Part shown: one piece after another, positions 13,107-24,135 of the stretch
How the letters are laid out: every line of letters starts with the position of its first letter
Position numbering within the stretch: the stretch's first letter is position 1
Assembly: GCA_029531795.1 (NCBI GenBank)
Contig: JAPEIS010000001.1
Location: forward strand, 7,936,001 to 8,000,000
Origin: Sclerotinia nivalis
Taxonomy: Eukaryota > Ascomycota > Leotiomycetes > Helotiales > Sclerotiniaceae
Direction: 5' to 3'
DNA: 64,000 bases
Program-made: the position numbers and the translations under genes
Notes under the pieces: generated by a model
Seen by the model: the letters and a program-made list of their open reading frames with translations, nothing else
The model's database searches: none
What the model was told of the DNA's origin: nothing

Positions 13107-14610
13107 TGAAGAAATGTAAATCTGGGCTTGGACATAATGATGGCGTTCTATGTATTATATTTGGATGGGGTGGAAGGGTACATTGTTTGCAAGACATGGC
13201 ATAAGGCTTCTGTATATGACGATACCCAAGTGTATATATATATATATATTTTCTGTATATAACTTTTAGCTAGATTCCCTTCGTACTATGACAATAGTTG
13301 TACATTGACTCTTTTCGATGCTCGGGCTGTGACTCGTGAGATAATCTCCGTGAGAGATACGTGAGTATGCATCTTTGATATCCGCATTACAACCGCATCA
13401 AGAAATGTATCCGGATCATAAAACCACTACAACCTTCCAGCAGCCTCGTCTCAAATTCCGCTTTGTCCCTGCGTTAAATGTATATATTTGCAGAGAGTGA
13501 ACCATGGCCAAGGCTCACCGCTCATTGGACTACTGCCTTTCAAAATCTCCATCATCCGACAAAGATTCATCTTTCTAACCCCCCGAACACGCATGTATCT
13601 TTTTCAGATATCAAAACCGCGCAAATCTAGACATTAAGATCGTAAAATGATACCGATATTTCCTCCTCGCGAGATATGCTGATGTGCACCTACTGTAAGA
13701 AAATGGGAGAGTGCAGTGCAATCTTCTAAACTTACTTCAAAAGAGGCATCAATCAGAGCTGTGTTCGCGAAATGCTGTGTTCACGAAACGCGATGCACAA
13801 CCCCGCAGCCAAAAGCCTGATTACTCGGTGTCATAAGTGTGGTAGTATTGCAAGTTTTGGGAAGGCTGTGGTGTTTGGGCCGGATATCTTTCGACCATAT
13901 AGCGACGGAGGCAGGTATTATGATATACCCTTAGGATATTTGAAAGCTGAATCTATATTTCTAAATGCTCTTCCGACTTCGACTTCCGAGCTTGCATTCA
14001 TAAGATGTCAACTTAAACGAAACTTGGCATGGTCAGGCTGATGTGTGTACCCATGCAAAGCACTCGAAAGTCGGACCCATTCATTTCATTGTAGCCAGCC
14101 AACCAACCAGTAGATTGGATACTGTCGATATCCGTATTCCATGCAGCCACGTTGGGGAAGTTCTGCTAGAAAAGGCGCAGTTTACCTGTTGATGAAGCAT
14201 CATTAATTTCACCATTGGCTCTTAACACTCCTAATTAGTGAAATCACTGATTGGTGGAGTTTCTGATTCTGCCTGAGCGTGATGACTGCTTTTTTTTGGT
14301 TGAATATTGGTAGAGATGTTTGCGTTCACACACGGGAAACCTTCGATACGACAAATGCTACCCAATATCTGTTAGGGGTTGCCCGTCGAGTACTCTGTGA
14401 GGCTGCAACTTTTAAACTTCTAAGATCTTACAATATAGGGACTAACCCTTGAATTTTTCAAATTATTTTTCAAATTATTTTTCTTCTTTTGCTAGGCTGT
14501 GGCTGCTACATCAATAACTATATTTTAAAACTGAAGGATAGCTCGTCGCCTATTAGTACTCTAGAGAATCCTTTGTAGGATAAATTCATAGTATTTTCGA
14601 CTCGTGCATT
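13107..14610. other. intergenic; TA microsatellite and short tandem repeat
   Basis: No gene is recognised. At 13231-13250 there is a (TA)n microsatellite in the likely 3' flank of the DUF6536 gene. Near 14457-14485 the 12-mer caaattattttt is repeated in tandem. The open frame at 13772-14041 has no family features. Confidence 0.5.
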
Positions 14611-17600
14611 ATGTCCACCAGACATCGTGGACCAAAACACGATTCGGGAGCTTCAAATACGGAGACATCTAAATCCTCATCCAACCCTTGGAGCGACTGG
14701 GTAACTGATGAAAGCAGTGGCCGGCTAGTTTCACGGCGCGTGGATGCTCGAGGCATGATTTCTTAGACCGACTTTTACTACTTTTGCTAAATATGTCGAT
14801 AGGTAATCATGAGCTTGATTACGAGAAAGAACGCTACGACCGGGCATCTAGTTGGCCTGCGACGCCAGGAATTCCACATACTGACTCTGGGGAGCCATTT
14901 TCCGAGCAAACTCAACACTTTACATCCCAGAATAATACAGGCGGTGGAACAGTCAAGGCTCCGGTGGAAAACTTTGCCCGAAGAACTCTCAATGAGGCTA
15001 CTACTCAGACTTCCACCAATAAAATGACCAGTATACCTACAGCTGGAACAGAAATTCAAAAGCTGGTAAAAATTCGAGGGGCAGATCCTACCACATCTTT
15101 TGAAGAATTTGAATCCAGTATGTTACGAGGAACTATTAATGATAACAAAAGCTAACAGTGTATAGGGGATCAATTTCATAGAAGTGGTCATCTGGATGAT
15201 ATCAGTCCAACAGCGAAGCAAAGTTTTGAAAAATTGCTATTGTTTGATGAGGATTTACAATCACTTTATCACGAAGCTTTATCCAATAGATGGAGGAACG
15301 CTGATGTGTTTGAAAGTTTTTTCCGGCGATTTATACTGACTCTTTCAGAGAATTTGATGGCTGAAGCAATGACGCTTCAGATGTTGAAAACTGCACAATA
15401 CATCAGGGGTGCTTCATACGAACTTGCTTCACAAATACGAAGGGTGCTCGAACCCAGATTTGAACACAGATTCAGTCTATCGACTTCAAAAACTACCCAA
15501 AGAGCGATATATCCAATGACAAATCCTGACAATCAAATAATTGACGATCGATCAGATCATGAAGGGAATATCAATACTCATAAATCTGGCGATATTGGTG
15601 CTACAATTAAGGGTACGGTCTCTTGGGAGCTGTTCTTGGAAGATTTCGGACTTCGCTTGAACCGTAGCGAAGTGAAGATTGCCTTATTTGATATCTGGCC
15701 CTCGAAAGTTCCCAGGGACATGCAACATCGCATCAGTTATGTTGTACGATGGGAGATTCCAAATTATATTAGCTGCAATTTTTCCGACGGACAATCACTT
15801 GGAAATATCTTAACACTCACACAAGGCTCCCATGGCACTATAGCACAAAGTTGCCGGGATTATCTGCAGTCAACTTACCATGATATCGGCTTATATGTCC
15901 TAGAGGCAATCGAGGCTCGTCTGTGCAACAGCTCCAACAGTAATGGCAAGTTTAAGGTTATCATGGTAGCCGCGCACATCATTCTGACCTCACTGTAGTA
16001 TCGATTAAGAACGATGTACTTACTCTTGATTTGTCATATGACAATATAAAAGATAAATCGGTTGTGGACGTGTCAATCACTGCGAGCCACTCCGTCCATG
16101 AAAAGGCTGCCCTAGCGATATCCTGGCTTTGCGCTGCTCTACGGAAACCACTAAAGAATTCCACATACTATTCATCTGTTTCGGTCAAAGCTTTAAAAAA
16201 AAACCTAGCTGAAAGATCTAATTATAACATAAAAAGTCGTCGTCTGAGCGATATAATCACTGTGACACCTTGCGATAGAATCACTGTGACACCTTGCGAT
16301 CTTTATACCACACTGGATGGCACAGAGTGCTGGCACACGTTGTTTCCTCGCATGGTTGTCGCCCAGGGATTTCCAGTCAGAGAGCGCTCCAAAGGTCAGG
16401 GCTTAGACATATCATTTGCTGATATGGTGTTAGTAGCTGGATGCCTGAGCCTAGTGATGTTTGATGGTGGATTGGTTGCGAACGGTTTAAATTCTGTATT
16501 GATCCCAGTTGGAGAGTTGTTGGATGATAATGCGATACAATGGCACTACCGCCCGAAGACGGCCAAAGGCTCAAAATCAAGAAGGCCCACATTCGAAATT
16601 GTGGAAGAGACTGGAAAATGGTACAAAGAACTGAACCCTGAACGATTGATAAATCGGAGATGTTTTCTTGGATGGGTCCCCGAAGCCTCTATTGTCATTG
16701 GCACAAAAGAGTATTTCGGCACGGAGGTAAATTGGTCTACGGCAGAGAGAGTTCCGGACAGTCGCCCGATTGTATCTTATAACCTCACACTTGGAACTGG
16801 GGGAACTGGCATTGTAACAGCCACGGGGTCTTTTGGTTGGACTACTTCGTCAATGACATCTACCATAATCAGTAAGATTGAGAAAGACATACATGAGATT
16901 CTGACGGATGGGACAAATGATACTATTCTCATGTATGACAGCGAGAAAGAAATTGCGTGGTATTTACCTCAGTCTTGTGTTGTCCTTTTCCTAGTACAAG
17001 TGAGGATTACACATCACGGTTGGCAAGTTTTTGAGGGCAATGAGCTTACACACTTGAAGCTAGCGAAGCCCGGCTCCGGTGGATCGGAGGCTAATAAGGC
17101 ATTGAGAGCAAATCTAGACTTGCATTTGAAAAAGGCGGATGCTCGGTCCGCTGAGGGTTACCGTATGGAAACTATAGACAGTCTCATTAAGGCAGTCTGG
17201 CAAGCCTTAGATGACATCGGCACGGGTTTAAGGTCTATCCAGAAGGAATTTTCCAGGGCTAAAGAGGGTCCTCCTAGGTATATCTATGGGGTGGAGTATC
17301 GGGATACAGTGGATATGAGAGAGGACAAGAAGACCAAACGAGTTGCTATTTCTCAACCATGGGCATATCTTACCAAAGATTACCCAGCTGCAATCTTTTG
17401 TAGTAGCCTTGAGCATCCGATTATACCAGCTCGACCAGAACTTATTTGTCAGCCGTGGCAGCTTGTCCCTTCAGGAAAGAATCACCTAGTTGTCACCTGC
17501 TCTGTTGTGCAGCACTATCTGAGACAGGGGCGGAAAGGATTTTGCGAGAACGTGGAGTGGGAATTTGACAGCGAACTCATTCATAACCATGAATTCGACA

Positions 17601-18316
17601 CAAAAAGCGCGGTCTACCATGTTCAACCTCTTCGCCAAACCAAGAAACTTCAGCCAAACAATAGACTACTGGAGCTCATAGCAAAATTCCCGAATGGGAG
17701 CTTTATATTCAATCAATCCAAGGTTTCTAAGGGTTGTCCCGAGGTTGTTCCTTCACTGGTGGTAGTAGAATCACAAATTTCTGGGTTTAACGGTCAAGAT
17801 AGCAGAACTAAGTTGAATTCGATGCCAGATTTGCCTACCAGAAACGGGAACTATGATTCGGAATGTCCAACTAAGATCGATATTGGCGAGGAACAATCCA
17901 CCGATGACCTCTATTCTATCTTTGAGGAACAGAGCACTAAGTCGTCCGATCCGAGTATTGGTGTTCGCAGCGAGAGTTTGATAGAGAAGCCTAATTCAAA
18001 TGATGCGCCGATCCGATATCCGATTGTTCATCCCTTCGCTTCATCAGACATTTCGAACGGAATGTTTTGCCTTGGCTCTTCTAAAAGTGCAACATCAACT
18101 AACAATCTACGCTTCCCCTCTACATTTTCTAATGGTATCCTATCCTGCGACATTCCAAACAGGTCTATCAAGACTTCCACGGAAACACATAATAGCTCAG
18201 AAGCTCATCGAAGCTCAAACTCACCTCATGGTCCTAAGAGAATTACAAGGAAAGAAGGCAAGCCTAATCTTCGCAACGCATGCGATATTATTGAACATGG
18301 TCTAGGAACAAGGTGA
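14611..18316 (+). CDS. large fungal protein with 'GFPV...IQWH' domain, 1182 aa
   Basis: Spliced model: join(14611..14752, 14803..15117, 15166..15939, 15999..18316), phase-consistent to the stop. Exon 1 is only 47 codons and carries the WSDW-type aromatic block seen at the N terminus of many fungal proteins of this sort. Intron 1 (14753..14802) begins GC, not GT. Exon 3 is helical (LLLFDEDLQSLYHEAL). In exon 4, about residues 490-660, is a domain recurrent in filamentous fungi: CWHTLFPRMVVAQGFPV, then LDISFADMVLVAGC and IPVGELL...IQWHYRP. It is often linked to ankyrin or NACHT modules, but neither is present here. Residues beyond 930 are Ser/Asn-rich and disordered. Exon 4 contains a 24-bp tandem duplication. 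The function is unknown; the domain occurs in families linked by context to self/non-self or signalling proteins, which is only inference for this gene. Confidence 0.75.
16255..16302 (+). repeat. 24-bp in-frame tandem duplication
   Basis: Two copies of a 24-bp unit starting at 16255 and 16279 (aatcactgtgacaccttgcg, then four more bases) encode ITVTPCD twice in a row within exon 4 of the 1182-aa protein gene. The period is a multiple of three, so the frame is kept. Confidence 0.85.
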
Positions 18317-21300
18317 GAGAACTAAAAAATCTAAACACATGCAGTGCACTTCTAAATATGCAATAGTTGCGCGGTGCAGTCATCTGAACAATATAACAAA
18401 GGGGGTTCTAGGGCATGAGTCTACAAATCCAACATATGTGCCTTGCGCAGGATAAGGAGATGAGGAAATTGGGGATTAAATCTTACATGTGGATGCTGTG
18501 GAGTCGTACTACTTGTTTATTGGTATACTGAATGCAAGTCTCAATCTGGAACCTGGCCAATCATTTTTGTTTTTCGGTGCGACTTCCCATCACAGGGCTC
18601 CTAATTTTTGAATTAATGATATCATTTGAATAATTGACTATATAACAATATTTTCACCCCAAGTCCCCTACTGGTACCGACTAGCCAGCTTCATTGAAGA
18701 TATCTAACAAACATAGAACATGAATGGGACTGGACTAGTATCAGTCCAAGCAGATTTCATGAAAGTAAAAAGGCTAGAATAAAGTAGGGGACAAGCAAAA
18801 TAATAAGCTTGCAAACCAGAGAACATGTGAAACACCAAACAACATACAAAATCTAAAAGGGTAGGTTATTTGATTACTAGACCTGGAGTCGAATATTCAA
18901 GAGTTATGTGGCCTATCAAATCCATATGTTTGACCAAGGCTAGACAAAGGGTAGGGACCAAGAATGACCTAGAATAAAACTAGCCGAAAAGCCACCTTGT
19001 TGGAGCCCTGTAGAATAGATAACCATCCTAAAAAATACTCTGGATACCAAAAACAACCGGATGTTTAGCACATAAAATTCTATACTTGATGAAAGCATAA
19101 TATTGATCAAGGAATATTAAAAAAAATTATCACATGGTTCGAATTATCGTATAATTCGAAAAGTTGTGATGGCGCGATACGAAATTATATAATTCATATA
19201 TTGTATAACTAATCTAATTGATCGATATGATTAAGTATAATTTCAACTTTAAATAGTAATATAAAACAATTATATAATATTTACCCTGCAGTACCCCAAG
19301 ACCTACCAGTATTTCCAGACAACCATCTTACTAAACCTCTACAGAATAAAAGAATCATCCTATAGAGGTCAAATACTCCGGATAGGGTATTAGATGTCCA
19401 GCCCTCTGTTTGATTTTGGTGTCCAGCTTCTTCTCCAGTCGGAAGACAAATTACAATTGCCCCATATTTCTTTTGGGAAGGACTCTCATTCCATTCTTCC
19501 ACTTGAACCACACCCTTCCTGTGAGCGATGGCTTATCTCCACTGTCTGAAAAAAAAAAATGTTCTGGCGACAGCATCAGCTCTCCGAGACATTCTTGAAG
19601 TAGTTGGGAAGAAATTACGCAAAACGGTAGACTGGATCAAGATGGAGACTCCATTCGAAGCTAAATGGATGAGTTGAAGTCGAACATCTTTCATGCCCAA
19701 AGACTTCTTCAGAACAATAATCCACACTAACGCGCATAGATACGCAGCGCATCCTAATAGTTACTCTATCATCGACAAAACTCATCAACTCTGTTCCCCA
19801 AGCAGCACTCGAAAAAACAATGCATGTGGTCGAGATGAAATGTCAAAATACCAAGCTCTACCACAAAACCTCTCGGCATTTGCTAAGCTCGACAGAAACT
19901 ATCTGTCAAGACGTTACCGCTTGTACGGTACGAGGGTCGTCATCGACTGATGACGATGCGGTCGAAACAGGGTTATGGTTCACCCAAGGAAACAAGAAAT
20001 ACTAATACTGCGAGAATTCCCTTCTGAACCATTTCAAACGGAAACTCGACACAACATAAAAGATACCCCGCAGATATTTGTCTTCGGCATCGAGCAGTGT
20101 GGAGGTTTACATGAATTGGGCACACCGAAGCAACATCTCAAGAGGAGGAACGTAACAAATGAATTACACCTCTGGTATTTGTCTCCTAGGGATGAGGTAA
20201 AACTGCATCACGTAATGAAAAAAATGAAGGTTGGGCCTCATCGTTTTAGCCGAGGCGATCAGTTGCACGGTCACTAACCCCAGAATATCCATTTCATGCC
20301 GCCATGAACACAACAACTATATGCTGTGAAACTGGACTATTAGTGATCGTGGAGTACTCTTTTCCGGGGCACATAGCGCACGGTAGTAATTTTATCAAGT
20401 AATATCAAGCCACATGATGTGTGCCACTATGCTAACAGGTTGGCACAGAGTCTCGTAATATAATAACTCTATTTTTAATGTGGCTGACCTGACTGGGAAG
20501 GAATCTAGTCTACGGACATGATGTACGACATTTTGTTTTTCTGGAAGTTATTTTGGAAGAGAACAATGAAATGTGCATGGTTCGCCAGAATAACGGTCTT
20601 CTTTCGTTCGCATTGTCCAATTGGTGGGGGGGGGCGCGCGCTGGAGAAGCGATCTCCAATATTTCAATACCTGCTGTATGGAAATAAATTCATCTATTTG
20701 GGAAATAGGAAATCCAAAAGATGTTTCTTTCAAATTCGATTTCGCTGCCATTAATTCGCACATCCTCGTCACAATTAGATAGGTTATGACCAAATTCGTA
20801 GACGAATACAGGTTATACCACAGTGTTATACGAAGTCTATTGCACCATAGATCCTCCAGAGCTTGTGATCGACTTGTATTCTCTGTTAGAAACACCAACT
20901 TTACTCGGCGTGTTCTTTCTAATACGTAACTCTACGCAACTAAAATGAGGAGAAATCTCGATGAGAATACTTAAATTGTTCCAGAACTTCTTAGTATCTC
21001 ACGTGACGTGAATCATTACTCAAAGCTCCAATTTAAATTCGGTTTTGTACGGCTCAAGATCATGAGACTGTCAAATCACATGGGAGCCCCTCATCATACT
21101 CCATGATTACTCGTTGGAAAGCGGGAATTCCTCAAACCCACGAGTCAACATTAATCCAGTCACAGCTTAGCCAAGCCCACTATACAATCTATGCCTTACG
21201 TGCTCCCAACCCCAACATCATCATTATCAAATTAATTGCAGGGTGAATCCAATCAGGTACTGAATGGATATAATCAGAGGGGAAACTCGCAGGAACAGCA

Positions 21301-22220
21301 CTATGTTTCAGGAAATCTGGTCGATACTCCTTGTACACCGTATCTGAAATACTTCAAGTATCAAGACAGACAATCAGAGTTCCACCAAAGCTTATCTAGC
21401 GGTGAGGGAGACTACCCAATCCGAGCCCCTTTCCTATCACCAGGACACCATGAACGACCGGACCTTCCATAGGACCTTCCATAGTACCTTGCCCAAGCAT
21501 CCAAGAATTTTGGAAAAATTCAATCCCAAATTCTCCTTTCAGCTATTACGGAGTACTTCTTTTTCGCTCTAAATTGATCCAATTTTGGCGTCAGCTCATT
21601 CGATCGATTTAGATTAGATGCACTTACTTCGTACATGACACTGTAAAAGTTGCGGTAAGGTTATGCTATGCAGGTGCCATTACCCTTTTGGATTTTTCTG
21701 CTTACCGGGCTCCCATGTTCAGTGCTAACCAATCCACAAGAGCCCAATTTTGTTGGCTTTTTTTTCACATTCCTCTAAGGTTGATGGACCTGCGTAGTTA
21801 ATCTATCTATTAAAACTATGAGGCATTTCCCTCTCACAACTTAAACATTCTATATATTGAGACATTTTCCCACCTATTAATTGATCTTGCTCCTGGTCAA
21901 AATACCACTTTTTCACCAAATCATACACTGCAATGGGCTTTGAACTTCAGCTTCTCTTCAATAACGCTTCGTCAGATAAATACTCGAGTTCGACCAAAAA
22001 GTCGATAACAACGAAAGCACTTTTTCTACACCATTACAATTGTTACACATATTAATGCTCATTCCAGTCTTCAGCCTCGCAACGTCGTCGTCGAACAAAT
22101 CTGCCAATTATCAACTTTAATTCCTTCAAATTCCCCTTATCTCCAATTTTAATCTTTTCGCTCTCATTTCAAAAATACAATACCAAAAAACGTTCAAAAC
22201 GTTCAAAACAATCAGTCATC
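18317..22220. other. gene-poor stretch with AT-rich, RIP-like block
   Basis: I find no gene I can support. 19090-19280 is strongly AT-rich and looks like a mutated repeat; it contains a perfect short inverted repeat at 19138-19160. Several open frames at 19.3-20.3 kb overlap on both strands without motifs. A minus-strand frame at 20548-20898 and a plus-strand frame at 21236-21472 have protein-like composition but no family or splice support. 20630-20640 is a G/C run. The last 100 bases (short AC/TC-rich runs, repeated ttcaaaacg) are the leader of the gene at 22221. Confidence 0.4.
19138..19160. repeat. perfect 10-bp inverted repeat
   Basis: Arms TTCGAATTAT and ATAATTCGAA are separated by three bases (cgt) in an AT-rich block. 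They could form a small hairpin or mark the end or internal palindrome of a decayed transposon. Confidence 0.8.
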
Positions 22221-22568
22221 ATGCAAATCTCACCACCCCGCAACGCCCACGCCTTTTCCAATAAGCGAACACTCAAATCAACTCCTTATCTAAACCCCTA
22301 CGCCTCTTCTCGACCACGACAAGCATCTTCAACCTCATCTCTTCGCATTCCTCTCGCGGCCACAAACCGTAACGCACGAGAACGCGCTCCGATTCGTCAG
22401 GTTCAACAACCAGAGTCGGAAGTTAGTATTATTGTCACGACGTGGGATGATGAGGGGAAGTGTTGGTATCCGGTCGAGGCTTATGGTCCTATTGGAGAGC
22501 ATTTGAATAAATTTATCGAGGCGAGGAGAAGAGCGAAGCAGATGAGTGAGAGGAGAGATTCGGAGTAA
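22221..22568 (+). CDS. small hypothetical protein, 115 aa
   Basis: An intronless frame starts at an ATG in good context (agtcatcATGC) after a long A/C/T-rich leader containing a tandem ttcaaaacg repeat. The N-terminal half is basic and Ser/Pro-rich (disordered). The C-terminal half has a compact block, SEVSIIVTTWDDEGKCWYPV, followed by a charged helix (FIEARRRAKQMSERRD). No known domain is recognised. Its codon use and leader resemble an expressed fungal gene. A conserved WDD/WYP patch with a basic tail could be a small peptide-binding or nucleic-acid-associated fold, but that is a guess. Confidence 0.65.
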   Translation: MQISPPRNAHAFSNKRTLKSTPYLNPYASSRPRQASSTSSLRIPLAATNRNARERAPIRQVQQPESEVSIIVTTWDDEGKCWYPVEAYGPIGEHLNKFIEARRRAKQMSERRDSE

Positions 22569-23404
22569 AAAGGTGCATGGATCTTCATACCAAGTGTTGG
22601 GAAAGAGGACGGAGTTACATGAATGGTTTTTCCATGGTTTGGTGTCTGCTTGTGGAGTTTTTATGATGAATGATGATGATTTTTCTTTTGGGGTAATGGG
22701 TTAAGCGCTATGATAAGAATTATTGGATCAATAGGGTAGATGGCACACGAAAAATGGTTCGTCTCGAGGCAACAAGGACAACTGAACTGACCGGGACGAG
22801 AGGGATACTAGAAGGGGCATTCGGAGTTCAATTTGGCATTTCTCATACTACAGTAGCTACTAATTCCATCCTCTAAATGAGTCGCAAGACTCTGTGCCCT
22901 CTGGCACTCCATGATTTGCTTGTTTGTTACTTGATTATACCGAAGCATCCTTTTGTTTCAACTTTCTCTCCAGTGGTCTAGGCACCGCTGAGGCTTAATC
23001 ACCCTCTCCCATGCAGCACATAAACATAACCTAAAACCCACCACATAATATCTCCGCTGTCATGTCCCACCAGCCCGGTATGTGCGGGACCACCCGTTTT
23101 ACCCTGCCCTCTCTCGCCCGTTAACTAATTTCCCATTTCTCCTTGGGCTGAGAAGTCTCCACCCGGGCTGAAACTGACAGACCGTTATGGGAATGGACTT
23201 ATCTGCGGAGTACCTATGTATCTCCACTACGTCCTGGTACTTTAGCTTTATGCAATGCATGTTGAAGTTTTTCTTCCGTGCTTGGCCAAATTGCTTCTAA
23301 GACTGGGATGTTGGAGAAATTTTTTTTCGTCACGTTGATTGTGGGGCTAGCGGTCGAGACTCGAGATTGATGGAGTTGACATCGTGAGTTTTTTTTAAGT
23401 GGTC
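22569..23404. other. intergenic
   Basis: 3' flank of the 22221 gene, then no coding signal. 23290-23470 on the plus strand is full of T and G homopolymer runs, part of which is the antisense of the Pro-rich frame that follows. Confidence 0.45.
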
Positions 23405-23602
23405 TTAAGGTTTGCGAGCGGGAGATAGGGGGATTTTTTTTGGTGGGGGGAGAGGGGGGGGTTTTGGGGCTTTTATGGGTTGCGGATCAACGGTGAGTGC
23501 GATGGATGGGGTTCTAGAAGTGTCAAAATTTTCTACAGTCTGGAATTGAAATTTGATGAATGACTCAGATGGTTGATTCGGAGCTGTAGAGTAGTATTGC
23601 AT
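23405..23602 (-). CDS. possible small Pro-rich protein, 65 aa
   Basis: A minus-strand frame starts with ATG at 23602 (context aaaataccATG) after an A/C-rich leader that looks like a fungal 5' UTR. It ends in a Pro/Lys-rich tail (KAPKPPPLPPPKKIPLSPA). There is no signal peptide and no known domain. The Pro-rich tail could bind SH3 or WW domains; that is inference. The frame is short, so it could be chance. Confidence 0.35.
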   Translation of the reverse strand: MQYYSTAPNQPSESFIKFQFQTVENFDTSRTPSIALTVDPQPIKAPKPPPLPPPKKIPLSPARKP

Positions 23603-24135
23603 GGTATTTTATACTTTTTCGGTGTTTTTTCGCTGTTCTTGTTTTGATATTTTGTATTCCCTAATGAAGCGACAGGGAAAACGGAGAAAAGTTAGATCGT
23701 CAGGGGCACCAGGATCACTACCCGCCATTACCCCGCTATAATAAGATGGGTGAAAGTTGGAACGGAAAAATCATCACGCTCTTCAGTCGTATTCCGCTCG
23801 GCAGTCAAGGTGCTTACTCTAGTGGAAGTAGCTACTAGGCATTATTCTTCGTATTTTGAATATTCCACCTGAGTTCCTTGGTGCAATATCCATTCGAAGC
23901 TGTGGTTAGTAAACGAAGTAACTGTTAATAGGGAACACATTAAAGTTACATTGAGCGGGACTTGGTTTTTTATGTGAATTGAAAATTGCTAAATCTAACT
24001 TCATAAGCCTCTACCTCCGCGCAAGTAATGCATAGCGAATTAACAACCCGACACATTTCATTCTGAACCACCCTAAAGTCAAAGCCAGACCGGAAACCAT
24101 AAGCAGACGAAAGTCCTATTTAAAGCTCATGATTA
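23603..24135. other. intergenic, promoter-like
   Basis: Upstream region of the 23602 frame on the minus strand and 3' flank of the locus at 24.1-26.6 kb. No gene is seen. Confidence 0.4.

Noticed and set aside
19281..20277. Cluster of overlapping frames on both strands
   Set aside because: No splice partners, motifs or consistent codon bias; next to AT-rich repeat-like DNA.
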